From contig JAFFJZ010000003.1 of the NCBI GenBank assembly GCA_018340375.1, forward strand, positions 10,168,001-10,232,000: 64,000 bases of DNA. Reading direction: 5' to 3'. Under the pieces are notes generated by a model. The model had not been told where the DNA came from, made no database searches, and was given only the letters and a program-made list of their open reading frames with translations. The DNA comes from Gonatopus flavifemur. Taxonomy: Eukaryota; Arthropoda; Insecta; Hymenoptera; Dryinidae. The position numbers and the translations under genes were made by a program. This document shows, piece by piece, positions 24,346 through 37,617 of this stretch. Each line of letters opens with the position of its first letter. The first letter of the stretch is position 1.

Positions 24346-24841
24346 CACGGAGAATAATGGAGCTCGAAAATATAAGAATTTTTATAAAAATCAGAGACTT
24401 CTTCTTACTTTTTTTAATAGAAAACGGATATTTACTCCAAAATATGAAAGATCATGAATACCAAGTGAAAAGTAACAAACATGGTTCATATTCAAAACGC
24501 CGAACAGTCAAATTTCACTACACGGAGAAAACTAATTTGTTGGAAAGTCTCATAATTTATTGAGGACCAGCGCTAGTCTAGGCCAATAATTCTATCCGTC
24601 ACAGATTGGCGCTGATTCTCAATAAATTATGGGACTTTTTAAAATCTATTTTTCTACGTATATGAAGTATATGCACTTTATAAAATTCAACGTTCAGCAT
24701 TTTAAATTTCAACGATACCTGTTAGTTTTTGTACATTATTCATTTTTGAGACCTCATCGTTTCTGATCTATCAAAAAACCAAGAAAAAGTCTTGAATTTT
24801 TATAAAAATAATTATATATTCAAGTTCAATATTTTTCCGTG
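24346..24841. mobile_element. CACGG foldback element hosting a nested copy
   Basis: The ends CACGGAGAATAATGG and TATTTTTCCGTG are flanked by TA at 24344-24345 and 24842-24843. The arms share AAGAATTTTTATAAAAAT-type sequence. The first 60 bases resemble those of the element at 38923 (TCGAAAATATA at the same offset), so they are probably one family. A second CACGG element lies inside at 24521-24660. No coding capacity. Confidence 0.75.
24521..24660. mobile_element. Nested 140-bp palindromic MITE
   Basis: Starts CACGGAGAAA and ends TTTCTACGTA, flanked by TA at 24519-24520 and 24661-24662. The arms match over about 50 bp, including CATAATTTATTGAG and CAGCGCYARTCT. Almost the whole element folds into one hairpin. 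It lies wholly within the 24346-24841 element, so it inserted later. Confidence 0.8.
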
Positions 24842-24843
24842 TA

Positions 24844-25929
24844 GCAATATTCTTCAGATTTCAAACTTGGAAATGATTAATCATTTTATTTCTTTATCCT
24901 CTCTATGTTCAGATTAAAAATATGCAGCTCATCTGTCGATACGAGAAGATGAAAACATGATTCCATTTAATCAGAATTTGGTTGAGAAATTCTGTAGACA
25001 CAATCATAGTATCACGTCGTTCTCTTGATCGCGTTGGACATCACGCACGCATCTTCATAATACACTTATATATCCTCACGACTACCCTAAAACCACTCGA
25101 GGTTATGTATACGTATACAGATATCAAGTGGACACGCGCTCGGATCCTCGAAATAGTCGTTGCTTCCTCGTCCGTTACTTCTGATTTTATCGATCGGACG
25201 ATAAATGGACGCGTCGAACTTGTACGGTGTTTTGCTGCCACACGCCATCACGACATGGTTCAAAGATAGTTCGGAGATTTATGTGTGAGTGCGTTGTTGA
25301 TGTCTATTCGCAATTCCAAACATACTCGAATGAAGTGACAAGAATAATGCTTATGAAAGTTTCGATTGGTTCCTGTGGGTCATGAAAATTCAATTCTACA
25401 CATTGAAAAACTTCCTTGAGATGTCACAAAACTCAAATTAGTGAATAAAAATTCAACGTTCTATTTGCGGTTGATATATCATCGAATAATTTCCATGCAT
25501 TATTCAAAAAGTTTGCAATTTTTTGTTTCTTTTAATCTAAAAAGAACTCTGAAAAGTTTGAACCAACTTCAACCAGCTGAATCTTCCTCATGCACAACGA
25601 GATGTTTGATCGCTTCAATAAATTTCATAGAATTGACGAACTGTTCAACATTGTACACCAACGGGACGAGCACTGTTTAGATAAGAATTATTTGGTTCAT
25701 AAATTTACAACAATGGTCGACGTTCAACAAACCGCTATCCAAGCAATAGCAGAATTTCAAATAAAATTTGATTCGAACATGACAATAAACCAAATTTTCT
25801 CTCTCGATTCAATATTCGATTTGCAATAAATGGAATTCAGGCATAATTTATTCCAATTGAAGAAATACACTTGGATTGAAGACAACGAAGAAAAAATCAG
25901 CTGTGACAGACAGCGAAATTTGATTAAGA
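24844..25929. other. AT-rich spacer with one unexplained small ORF
   Basis: An open frame at 25590-25829 (79 codons) has a composition more protein-like than its neighbours, with no simple repeats, but no recognised domain and no start or splice context. It is not called as a gene. Confidence 0.4.
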
Positions 25930-26230
25930 TAACGACTTCTTCACGGTGACAGTAATTTGAAGTTTTAGTTTCAACCGTCAGAAATGAATGTTTTTAATAT
26001 TCTCAAATACAATATCAAAAATTGACCTGTCTTTGCAAATAATTCGCAGCTATAACTGTTCCAATAGCTGAAACAGCTGAATAATTCGCTGAACCAGCAA
26101 GAATAATACTAATTCAATAGTGATAATAATTGGTTGAAATAAAAAATTACCCCAATTATTTCATCGTAAACGTAACTAACCCAAACAGTAATTTGCAGTC
26201 GTAGTTGAAATAATTTTTTTGCCCCGTATA
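25930..26230. repeat. Degenerate repeat region (ACAGTAATTTG)
   Basis: ACAGTAATTTG occurs at about 25949 and 26188, each followed by GAAGTTTTAGTTTCAA- or CAGTCGTAGTTGAAA-like sequence. GGTTGAAATAAAAAATTACCCC is echoed by AGTTGAAATAATTTTTTTGC. The pattern suggests an eroded element with no clear termini. Confidence 0.35.
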
Positions 26231-28059
26231 TCGAAACTAAATTGACAAGATGATCGTGGATTCAATGCTGAATGAGATGTTTAATAATTAATCTATTCGT
26301 TTCTTCATTCATATCATCACCATTTATTCGACGTGATTAATTTCCATGGTATTTAATTTGATTATACGCAAACGGGAATACGATATTTCGATTTTGGATA
26401 AATTTGATTAACCACTTCTGTTTAATTATGAATTTAATATGATTGTTTACGGAGGCAGTGTTTTTCCACAAATATTATATCGAATATATGTATAACAATA
26501 AACATGGAATGGAATTGTATTGTTGATTTGTGTTGTTGTCATTATGTATTTCGAACCGAAAGTATTGATTTTGTAGACAATTATTATTCCTTTACTTGGA
26601 ATTAAGGAGGAAAAGCGTTAATTAATGCGCTTCGACGAAGAAAAAAGAATAAATTTCAATGACACATAACAGCAAGTTGTTCTCATGTAGTATTATTTTG
26701 AAATGTCCAGTCATATAATATACACATATTACTTTCCTGTATTCGTGTTTTTATGGAAAACCCAAAACGATGTGATAGCCTTGATTCATCAGAACCTCAT
26801 TGACTATCATCCGATCATTATTAATATTCCTAGAACTCATCGATGAACGCATGAAAGGATATATCAACTTACTGAATTCTTATTATTCATCATCACATTC
26901 GATAACAGAAACATTCATTCGTTGAGAGATGTTTTTTGTTTTTTATGGAGATTATTCTAGGTTTTACAATCATGCTTGAATACTAGAAAATTGAAATTCA
27001 TTCGCTGGATTTGGAAGATGCATCTCTATTCAAGAAAAATATATTGTCAATTGGAATTGTAAGACAATGAAGGAAAACTGAAGATTTCATTTTTCATATC
27101 TAAAAACAGTAGCTCCATATGTATATCATCGTAGATATGTTTTATTGAAATGACCGAATTATTCGACCCAAATACACAGTTATTGGATTCAATTAAATAC
27201 TTTATTAATACCAATAAACATTTCATGAAGAAATGATAAATCAATATTCGCTTGCTTGGAACAAGTGTTTTGTTAGTTGTGTTAGTTGAGATATATTTAT
27301 TTATTCATCAAGTATATGAAGGAGGGAAAATTTATTTCTTCTTCAGAAATAGACAAAACAAATTGGTTGCTGTTTGAACAACAAAATAAAACTAATCCAC
27401 CCAGAAAAACTACTAGACATTTCATTGCATCCCATAGAATTTGATTTGAAATGAATAAAATGTGGATAAAATAAATTTTTCATTCATTTTGATATGAAAT
27501 TAGTTGATTCTTCCAACGAAGTTCAGTCAATCCAAATAAATCCAAATATACAATTCTCTCTCTATACGGAAGCAAGTAAACAATATAAAAATAACAAATC
27601 CTTCACAGTTACGATAAAAATACAAATCTTTGATCTGAAATTTATTGATGCTCAAATTCTTCATAATTCGACGATCTCAAACTTGAACAAATCTAAGGGT
27701 ATGCTTAGCAACAATTAATCGTGCCTGAATCGATTATTGCAAAGATATTCCACTTAAATTTAATACAAGTTTCATTCTCTCAACCGCGCTTTGATGAAAC
27801 GAATATCACAAATCCGCTATGGATTAATCTCAACTTGATAGGGATTCTAATTGGAGAATTGATTTCTGTCAAACAAGTAACAAATTCCTTCCATTTTGCA
27901 TAAACTTTGTACGAAATTCAGCAAAATTTATCCCAAAACAAAAGTTTTTGTACCCGCGGTAGCGACCATCCTTTCGTCCATGTACAATCTCATCACATTC
28001 TCTCTTGAACTCATCGAGAACCTTTAAAAGGTAGCACTCCACAAGTGTGAACTAATATT
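26231..28059. other. AT-rich stretch without recognised features
   Basis: Two consecutive short frames at 27494-27903 have no recognisable domain. No inverted repeats were noticed. Confidence 0.5.
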
Positions 28060-28125
28060 CGAATTATTCAAATATTTTCGAGTCCAGTGAATTTTAAAAT
28101 CCACTCGGTTCGAAATAATTCGAGT
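28060..28125. repeat. 66-bp imperfect palindrome
   Basis: Centred on AGTGAATTTTAAAATCCACT, with flanking pairs TCGAGT/ACTCGG and CGAATTATT/AATAATTCG. The core word resembles the GAGTGAAATTTCCACTC hairpins at the left edge of the window, so it may be a relict of the same family. Confidence 0.6.
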
Positions 28126-29153
28126 ACTCGATGAAATTGATTCTCACAGGATGTCAACATACAGATATTTGCGAAGAAATCACATCAGCTAAATTTATGA
28201 AAAGAACATATTAATTATTTCAATGCGTCACCCTGCTGAAAATATTCTCAAACTCTATAATTAAGTATTCCTCCCTGTTTTCATTGGAAATGGAATATTA
28301 CGCTCGGTGGAGTAGAAAGAATGAGACATTGAATTCATTAAAGATATAAATATACTTATCATTCCTCGCACATGACAATAAATGAAAAATTCACCCCACA
28401 AATAATTCTTAAATCAAATAAATTGCAGAATATTCTTTTCCAAGCTCTCAAATCCTTTAGAATCATTAAAATCACATATGAAATCTCTTAATTCCATTTT
28501 TATTTTACCATATAATATGTAGATACATACATATAAAACCAGGATATTTAATTCCACTTATCGTCTATATTACCGTTTTCTTCAAAAATAAAAACAATCG
28601 ATTCAACCTAGCGATCCATCATTCTACCGATGCGACGGACGATGACGCGACCGATCGTCGACTCCGAAAAATCATCATCATCATCGTGAACGTTATAACA
28701 ACACCGCGTCTGGCTCTCACACAATTATATATACCATTTATTTATTTTAAACATACGTGAATAAATTATCATGTATTTTTAGATGGTATCCAACACGAAA
28801 CGAGATAAAAATACGTTCTCAATGATTCAGTTCGTTGACAGTCTGATTGAAAATTAGGTGTTGAGTTCTCAAAATCGTATTTTTAGTATTAAAATTATGA
28901 TACAAATGATTATTGACAGACGTCTCCTTCAATTGAATTTTTAATCCTTGATTATTATCGGGTCTACCTATGGAATGATACGTCAAATTTTCATTTGAAG
29001 AATTTTATTCAAAAATGAAGTGATAAAAAAAAAAATACATTCTCATGTTAATTCGAGTATCATGATTTTGTGCGTCGGATTTGATGTGAATTTTTTCCTC
29101 CTCTTTGCTTTACTTTTTTTCTTTTTTTTTTTTCTACCGTAGTCGCATCAACT
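28126..29153. other. AT-rich spacer
   Basis: A short (ATC)n run lies at 28672-28684. No gene is visible. Confidence 0.55.
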
Positions 29154-29179
29154 TCGTCGTCGTCGTCGTCATCATCATC
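29154..29179. repeat. (CGT)n/(CAT)n microsatellite
   Basis: Six CGT units followed by four CAT units; on the minus strand it codes an Asp run. Confidence 0.9.
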
Positions 29180-29557
29180 TCTTTTATAATTGCTCTCATA
29201 TTTGTACGTTTCATCCTTGACACGTTTCTTTATGCGTTGAATATCGTTTTTATACCACGCATTTCTTATGAGAAAATTCATTGATACTTTAAGCTTCTCT
29301 TATCAAAATTGTGTATATCTTGAGTTTGTTTTGGGAGTCTTTTGATAATAATACTTCGGAGTTTATTGTTAATCGATCTTTCGTACGAGCTAATTATCTT
29401 ACAGGGACAAAGTCAACAGCACTCCAAGAAACATTAGTTACAATTTCAGAATTATAGATTCAAAAACTTCAACTTCCCTAGTAAAAATGTTCTAGGCATT
29501 GACAAGGGATGTAACGATGAACTAGAGAAAAATTAGACGACTGGCAAGTGCCTTGTT

Positions 29558-29648
29558 AAGGTAATACCAGCGCCGGGACATTAGTCCCGGAAATGAAGCA
29601 ATAAAATGTCAGAATAAATTTGGCTGATATCCCGGCGTTGGTATCCCT
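29558..29648. repeat. Inverted repeat with internal CCGGGAC hairpin
   Basis: GGTAATACCAGCGCCGGGA at the left is matched by the reverse complement of the right side (GGGATACCAACGCCGGGA). Inside, CCGGGAC-ATTA-GTCCCGG (29573-29590) is a perfect 7-bp stem with a 4-base loop. The GC-rich arms stand out in AT-rich DNA. It may be a small foldback element or a structured RNA; nothing distinguishes the two here. Confidence 0.6.
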
Positions 29649-30454
29649 TTAATTCCTAGAGTATTTCTGCTCAGATTCGTACAGCTTTTGCTGATGTTGC
29701 AACTGAATACAGTTGTACAATTTATATGAAATATATATATATATATAAATACACCACAGATCCTGTTATGATAAATTCATTCTCATATTCTTATATAAAG
29801 ATCGCGACCGACGATAACCACGGAGAGGATCCATCTAGAAGCAAAGATCCAGATATTATCGTTCAACGAGTTGACCCTCAAATAAATCACCTGGTTTATT
29901 CGCCCATCGTTCGTTCGAATTTGGGACGGCGATAAATTTCACGCAACGTGTTTACTAGCGTACAACAACAGGGTCGAAACTTGTCTCTCGCTCGATTAAA
30001 AGAGAGACAGAGAAGGACGAAGGGTGAAACGAAACTATCGATCGCCGCGACTCACATTAAGATTCGAATTTTCATGAGCGTATCTCGAGATGGCCTAATT
30101 TCCACTGTTCACAGCTTTCTTCCCTCTTATTGTATTCTCTCTTCTTCCCATGTCAAAGAAGCGAACGAGGTCTCATCGTTATCGCAATCCTTTCAAGATT
30201 TCAAATTGATAACAAGGACGTATCGATGTATCACTGGGGGTTATGACTAATTGCAAGAATCTTGATCTACGAGATTTTTCATCTAATATAATTTACTTGT
30301 TTCTAGTCGACGATAATAAACGTTGGAATATCGAAGTAAATCAATATTTAATGTAGATTGGTAAACGAGTAGGTTCGATATACCCTAGAGACTTACGCGT
30401 ACATGCATATATGTATAATTTTTTCTACATCGTTGTAGTGGTAAACCATGTTGA
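29649..30454. other. Spacer with relatively high CpG content
   Basis: Holds a (TA)n run near 29731-29748. Two consecutive frames (29726-29935 and 29948-30250) look slightly protein-like but are interrupted and show no domain, so no gene is called. Confidence 0.4.
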
Positions 30455-30483
30455 TGTCGTCGTTGTCGTCGTTGTCGTCGTGG
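30455..30483. repeat. (GTCGTCGTT)n microsatellite
   Basis: Three imperfect nine-base units of CGT/TGT triplets. Confidence 0.85.
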
Positions 30484-31410
30484 TCGCATAGCGTAAGGGA
30501 CAAACCCTGCGTATAGGTGAAGCATTCGTACACGTGGTTACGCGTGTAGTGACACGTACCGACAGGCCGGACACGCGTCTCTGACGTCGGTGTGCCATAG
30601 AAATAATAGATGAACCGTGTGTACAGTACCAAGGTACATTGCTGCTACAGAGGAAAGAGGGAGCTAAACATTGTTTTTCAGCCACTGAAATCTCCTTGAA
30701 TTTTTCATGATCCCCTATGTTTTAACCCCTTCGCTACAAAGGGGAAAGGGTGTAGCGCTATCTCTTTTCCTTGAAACTATCTCGTCTCTCTTCTTAAATT
30801 ATTTACGTACTGCTTGCCACCCCCTCTACACGAGGAGCCCTCTGCGCGACGAGTTCTTTGCGCGACGAGCGTAGAACACGCGTGGTCTGGTCCAGTAGTA
30901 CTCTTGGAAAAGTCGCGGGACACGTTTGTCAAGGTTCAAAAAAAAAGAATAGATGAAAAAACAAACAACAAAGCGATCTCTGACATGCATTTGGAAAAAT
31001 TAATATCAGCGCTTTTTTCTCTTGCGTTCTCCAGCTGTGATCTTCCAAAAACGAATTATCAGATTATTTTATTATCGCGTATACGAACAGAGAGGTAGAA
31101 ATATGATAAGTAGATTTTTAAAGTGGAATTGATATGATTTTGCAAAAGGTTTTTCACATATACATTCAATCATTGTTTAAATTGTTGAAAATTTCTCAAA
31201 CAGTTAATGTCGTATAATTCTCATCACGAGATCATCAATTTAATATAATATTGATTTGTTTTATATGTATGCCGGGCATATTAGTTTTCATAACCTAAGA
31301 AACCATCGAGGATTATTATTAGAAGATAAATTAGAAAGAAAAGTAGGGAGAAGAGTGAAGATATACATCAAACCATTATGTAATTACATTTAGACCCGGT
31401 GGATGGACGA
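30484..31410. other. Spacer with small hairpin and direct repeat
   Basis: CGCTACA (30732-30738) pairs with TGTAGCG (30751-30757) around a GGGGAAAGGG-containing loop. GCGCGACGAG occurs twice with a 16-base period at 30844 and 30860. No gene is supported. Confidence 0.5.
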
Positions 31411-31504
31411 ATGAACGAACGACCGAGCGTTGCGAACGAACGAACGATGAAGGCAATGCAAGAGGCAGGTGGTAGGCAGGTAGGCAGGCAGGCAGGCAGG
31501 CAGG
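31411..31504. repeat. (GAAC)n and (GGCA)n tetranucleotide repeats
   Basis: Two separate tracts: imperfect GAAC/GACC units at 31412-31449 and about eight AGGC units at 31473-31504. Confidence 0.85.
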
Positions 31505-33944
31505 GAAAAGCAGGCAAACATCGTGAGCGTGGATGAAGGGTGGAAGAGAGAGGACCCGGCTTGAATTTGATTTCACAGAATTTCACAGAAAAGGGTTGAT
31601 ACCAGCCTAGCTCGTTCTCTCTTTCTTTTCCTCTTTCTCCCTTTCACCCTAAAGCTGGTGGTTCCGATCGCGTGATTCGCGAGCCACCCTTTCACTGCCT
31701 ACGTGTTATACATCGTACGTGCAAACCACTGGATATCTTACACACACGCGTTCTTTTGTACATGGGGAAAAAGCGCGAACTGCTCTCAACCAGGTGAATA
31801 AATGGACGGACAGACAGGTATTTAATACTTATTCCCTCTCTTTCTCTCTCTCTCTCGACCTATCGTGCAATATTCATTATAATTCTTCCTTGTACAAATC
31901 CATATCCGACTTATCCGTTTATTACGCAAGAGTTTTGAATGGATTGATGGTAAAAAGGAAACAAAAAAACAGGAAAGGTGTATCAAATTCACAAATAAAT
32001 CGGGGGAATGAAAATTATTGTTTTTATCCACTTTAATAGTAGTTCATCTGTTCGAATTCGAATGACAAAATTCTAACAATTTCTTCTCAAGTATCAAGTA
32101 ATTATTTTTGTATAACATCCAATTATATGAAATATTTGACCCAGTGGGCTGGTCTACACCTGGACACCGGCCATAAAAGGGATCATTTTGTGAGAATTCA
32201 AGTGCACATTTCGTACAAAATTTATAATATATGAAATTAAAATTTTTATGACAACAGGAAGTTTGCATTTTTTTTCTTTTTGCGAACCATGCAAATTCTA
32301 GCCTCTCTGAAACGGCAAGATTCTGACTGTTTTTTTCTCTGCCTGTATGGGAAGTTCTCATACAACCCATCATCCAATATTAAATTTCCTGGTTAGAAGA
32401 ATTGTCAAAATTATATATCATTTATATGGAATTATACATAAATTGTATATAATTTGAATATTTCAATCAATTCAATCAGTAACAGAAAACAAAACAAAAG
32501 TTACCTATTTCAGTATGAACGAAAATAACATTTCAAAATATTTCTGCATTTGATTCATCGCATTTTGTGACGTGACAGAATTTTGACACTACGCTTCATA
32601 TTCAACAAACTTTCTAAAAAAAACCTCATCTCTTCACGAAGTTAATTAAAAATCAATTCAATACAACAATATCATACGCCCTACAACGCGGAATGCTTTA
32701 AACGTATGATAATCGAAAACATTGGCCCGCATTAATTATATTATATAAAATTTGCATATAAATTACAAATGGTAAATTCAAATTCCGCAATCACATAATA
32801 TATATATATGTACCCAACGGTAGATAGCAGCAGGAATTATTCACATGAAATTTTTATATAATAATATATATATCTATCGTTCACCCTTCTACGTACAGAC
32901 ATATAAGATTAAATTACGTATCGGAAATCCCCATAGTTCACGCGTCTCCCGCTCAAAGGTACCACACACTCGTGCTCGTCATACACACGCACACATCATC
33001 ATCCCTCTCTACATCATTCCGAATCAAAATTCTCTTGGAGAAATCGATTCTCAATTTCGGCTGTCCGTTTTGCGACTTGGGACTACTACGGTAATTCGAT
33101 CGTGACGACGTGATATGAATGAAAAGAGAGGAGAACAGACAATCTTTCCTAACGTTTGAAAATTATTATTATCTCATTTAGAATTCTATTAAAAGGAACA
33201 ATAAGACCATCCATTAAAATTACAAATACATACCATTTATATGAGAAATATAATTGAAGATAAAGATTCATTATGGTATTCAAAACCGAGGTATTTGATA
33301 CCAAGGTATCTGGCGTGTAATGCGAATGAAAGAGAAGAAACTGTGGCTGCAACGATGGAAGGGGAAGAAACGCTGGTAGGAGGGTGGTGTAGTGATAGGA
33401 GTAACAGCAGCAGGTAGCAAACGCGGTATCACAGCGGTGAAGTTGCGGTTGTTTTACTTCAAACAAACGAAGTATCATCAAGCATTTATATAGAACACCA
33501 AACAAAGTTTACACAGTTCGCGTTGTGGTGTAATCGTGATGCGATGCGCCATGGATTTAATATACTTGCGACTTTAAGAAACGGATTATACATTTTTTCC
33601 CCTCCTCTTTCTAAGGATATTGATTTTAATACATATTTACGATCGATGTTACGTTATACGTTATACGTTGATAGGAATAATTAATCATTATTATAACCCA
33701 AACGTAACACGTGACAAGGAAGGGTGAACGACGAAAGAGAATATACAGGGGAGAGAAGTGAGTGAAAGAGGAGAGATGGAGTCGAAGGGATAGCGGGCGG
33801 CCCAGAAAAGAGAGGGTTGGTTTGGCTCAAACGAGCGACGTATCTCTAATCCAACACCATAGAGAACTGACCAGTGCTATTTAGCTCGCATTGTATCGGA
33901 TAAAGGGAGTTCACCGCACACCATAGTAACACCATGGTCTTTGA
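31505..33944. other. AT-rich spacer, no gene seen
   Basis: Holds a CT-rich run at 31835-31858 and several short TA tracts. The frames present (up to 118 codons) have no recognisable domain. Confidence 0.5.
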
Positions 33945-33962
33945 ATATATATATATATATAT
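33945..33962. repeat. (TA)n microsatellite
   Basis: Nine AT dinucleotides. Confidence 0.85.
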
Positions 33963-34351
33963 TTCCGACGTCTCTCTTTCTCTTTCTCGATCCTTCCTCA
34001 CCCTCGTAGAATCAATTGCGGTCGCCATGACTACCGTAATGGAGATCCTGGACCAAGAGAGGAGGAAGAGAAAGGAAGGGTGCCTTTTCCACGGAAGGTT
34101 GACCAAAGCGTATCGCAGTGTCTACACGTCAGGACGAAATCAAAGACCCCGAGGTCCAAAGCACACTCGGTAATGCAAGCGTCCTTCGTGTAATATCTAC
34201 AGAGTCATGCATACTCTCCGGGTCCTTCTCCTCTTCTCGTTAAAGCCTAACGCCGCTCCTAGCCCGTCTGGTCATCATCAGATAGAATTCAGATACGAGA
34301 TCGAACAAAGAGAGAGGGAGAGGACAGAGATCCAGGATTCAACCGCAATCG

Positions 34352-34374
34352 TTCGATTCGATTCGATTCGATTC
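34352..34374. repeat. (GATTC)n pentanucleotide repeat
   Basis: Four tandem CGATT units; gives an Arg/Phe/Asp pattern in a short open frame that is not otherwise gene-like. Confidence 0.85.
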
Positions 34375-36613
34375 AGACGACGAGATCTCGGACTGTGCGA
34401 AACCACGCGTATCGGCTCAGGGAATCAACGGGTCACGTGATTCCCTAACGAACCGTACAACACGCCTCGGTGGAAAAAGGATCGTGTAACTCAAGAAGTT
34501 TATAGGGAACTTGTTATTCCATTTATACACTTTTCTTCCCCAAGTATTTTTCTAATCAATGTAATCAATTATATTCGTTGCCACGCATTCGATTATAATC
34601 GAATGAATTCAATAAGTTTTTTCCTCAACAGAAAACATGAATTCATTATTTCGTCACTTTTCTCATTCGAGTAACTTCTGTTATTCCCTCCCAGCACTTC
34701 ATTCTAACGAGATAATGAGAATTCTCATTCGCGAGTATTGAAGTTTTGTTGTTTTTCCTATTCTGCTCTTCCCACTTACCCTGTATAATATCGTTAAATG
34801 CGCATAATATGCGTTTCTCCATTAGCTTGTAACCTATAATAAAATACGAACCACAAAGAATTTTTCAACAGGGAGAAAGAATTAGTAGTGATCGTGAGTT
34901 TGTGCAAACAATTATCATTGGTTGTGCGGGTGTGTTTTTTTTCGTTTAGTATACTTTTTAATACACAATTGAGCAGGATTATTTAACTCAATGAGCACTG
35001 TAGTTGCATTGATTTTTCAATTACTTTCAAAGTTGCAAATTCGATGTCGGCGAGGAGAATGAGTTGTTTTTTTTTTCCATAATTCCATAAGCAAATTCAA
35101 TGAAGAGAAGATTGAGCCTTCAGAGAACTGAATTGACTGAAGAGTGAGGTTATTTAACGTGAGTATGCGATAAAATACATTTTGCACAAAGATATATAAC
35201 ATAGAATTTTCAAATGACATCATCACGTGTATCGTAAGAGAGATATGAAAAAAATGAAGCTCGGGGCACTTCAATCCAGTAATCTTGCTTCTGATGAAGT
35301 AATCCATTTTTTCCCTCATCAACGATTCCAAGAATCAATTTCCGATAATCAGCATCTTGATTCTTCTTTGCATTCTATAAACAGCTCTTAATGTTCCAAC
35401 GAATGAGATAATATCATTATTTTCTCCCTATAAAATTCAAGCGATCTGATGGAAATTTATTCGATTCGTTCGAGTCTTTGGGATGAAATGGATGGAATAC
35501 TTGGCTAAAAATTGATCCCTTGGACGTGGTTAGTTAGGGTAACTTCGATTCTGTTTTAGGCCCTGAAAGGATTGCAACGTTTGGCTACTACCCAAGTAGC
35601 AACAAATGTTTCAACTCGCATATACGAAATACAGACGTTCGCAGAATGTGCATAGGATGTATTTCCAATATTCATAGAATATTTATAGTCTGATACTGTA
35701 TTTTTACATTTATGCTAATGATGCCCAGGGTGATGGAACATCTACTAATCTACTTGATACAAATCTCGGTCCAGAAAATATTGATATTTATTGGAATAAA
35801 AGAAGGAAGATTATTCTCCTTCTGATGACTGAACAACGGTTGACAACCTGACAATAATTTCAAGTCAGGTATTTCAGAGACAAGGAATGTAAAAATCATT
35901 CCATTCAAATTTAATTCAAGACACACGAAAATACAGAATACGAAATCACTGTTAAAACAAAATAGCGAGGAACGAAAATGTTTGCCTCCAAATATTCATT
36001 TCATCTCTTTCAAAACTAGAAATTATTATATGTTCTATAACCACGATGAAACCAAGAGAAACATCTCACGGAATTTATATACAAATTTTATACAAGATGG
36101 CTGGTACATGTGACAATTCCACAGTGGGATGCCTTCAAAATTTATTTCACATTCATATCTGTCGAGTACGAAAATTCTGAGCATTTATACATGTCGTATC
36201 TCTAATTTCTCGAGAAACTGAAAACGAGAAAAAAGGGGGAGAGAGCCTTAAAAATTCTTCTTTCTCCTACGTCCTCTTTTTCTTCTCGTTTCTTCTTCAC
36301 GACGCATCAAAAACTTCACAAGAAAAAGCATATATTTATCCACGTAATCCCAACGCGTTTTAATGAAAGAATCAATGACCGTTGAATGTTTATACGTTGA
36401 AACGTTCATGATATTCTATCGTACATGGTAAATTTTAATGAGAACTATCAATGTGTTAATGACTTTTCATAAAGAAATGTAATATAGATATGAGGAGTCA
36501 AAGATAACGAAGGTAAACTGGTTGAAATTACGAGTGAGTTGAAAGTGTCAAAGTTACATCGTAATTCACATCGTATTACATTTTACGTACACATGTACGG
36601 AGTCGCAAAACAA
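34375..36613. other. AT-rich spacer, no gene seen
   Basis: Contains the perfect palindrome CATTCGATTATAATCGAATG at 34586-34605. Otherwise featureless by eye. Confidence 0.55.
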
Positions 36614-36614
36614 T

Positions 36615-36641
36615 GTATATATATATATATATATATATATA
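36615..36641. repeat. (TA)n microsatellite
   Basis: About thirteen TA dinucleotides. Confidence 0.9.
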
Positions 36642-36936
36642 CTTGTACATACGCGTATATATCAATGTAAAAGGTACATGACCGCTTGAGTTTCGAGGAG
36701 TAGCCCGTTTTCTTCCATATCTCTTCTTACGACGTACACTGTAAACATTGAGGCACAAAAAGAGGAGAGAAGGAGAAAGAGAGAGAAGAGAGGAGAGAAG
36801 GAAGAGGGAATAAGTAAAGGAATCAGTGGGAAAAGAAGGAAAATTGAGAGCATAAGAGAAAAAGAGAGACCCTGCTCTGTCCGCCTGGAACGATCGATAA
36901 AAGTAAAATTGTCATAACGCGAGATGGCAGTAACGA
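36642..36936. other. Purine-rich stretch
   Basis: From about 36755 to 36870 the plus strand is mostly A and G, explaining the Leu/Phe/Ser-rich minus-strand frame. No gene is supported. Confidence 0.55.
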
Positions 36937-36964
36937 TAACGACGACGACGACGACGACGACGAC
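36937..36964. repeat. (ACG)n microsatellite
   Basis: Nine ACG units; a Val run on the minus strand. Confidence 0.9.
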
Positions 36965-37400
36965 TACCAAGAAGTAGAAGTGGAGGAAGAAGATATGAGG
37001 AAACAATAGTGTTATGTTATTTTCACGTACAACGTTTATATACTATACGTGTATCTTTGTATGTAGAGGAAATATATGAAAGCAGTTTCGATTATTCCTG
37101 CTGTCTGTAATATTATTCTCATTGAAAATTATCATCTGATCTTCAACTACCAAGCTTCTAGCTACAAAACTCAAGGATCCACACTCGAACCCTTCTCGTT
37201 AACGGCGTATAAAAATTTCATTTTCGTATATATTTTGTAAAATCCATGTCTTTTCTGAATGATGAACAATATGAAGATGAACCTGATGATCCTTGTTGAA
37301 TTTTTGCCTCAAAGACACGAACGTATCAACGAAACTGTTAGATAAAGCTGAATCTAGCAGGCGAAAGTAGTGGATCTTGGGGGTAAGTGATCAAAGCTGC
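36965..37400. other. AT-rich spacer
   Basis: Nothing recognised. Confidence 0.55.
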
Positions 37401-37615
37401 TGCGGAGATGAATAATACAATAAAAATTACAACATTTTCTAGTGAATTCATACTATTAGGTCTCATATCTTGAGAAGTACTCCTCAAATATGGAATAAAA
37501 TGTTACAACTGCAATCATTTTTACTACATTCGGTAAGAAAGCCTCTGAGACCGTCAGGCAATTGTGATGATATTTGACAAAATAGTACTATTTTACTACA
37601 TTATCTTTCTCCGTG
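37401..37615. mobile_element. Degenerate CACGG-type element
   Basis: The right end, read in reverse complement, is CACGGAGAAAGATAATGTAG. The left end is TGCGGAGATGAATAATACAA, and both continue TAAAA. The right end is followed by TA (37616-37617), shared with the next element. The left flank has lost its TA. No ORF. Confidence 0.5.
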
Positions 37616-37617
37616 TA

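Noticed and set aside
31412..31504. CRISPR-like array
   Set aside because: Units are four bases long with no spacers; this is simple tetranucleotide repetition.
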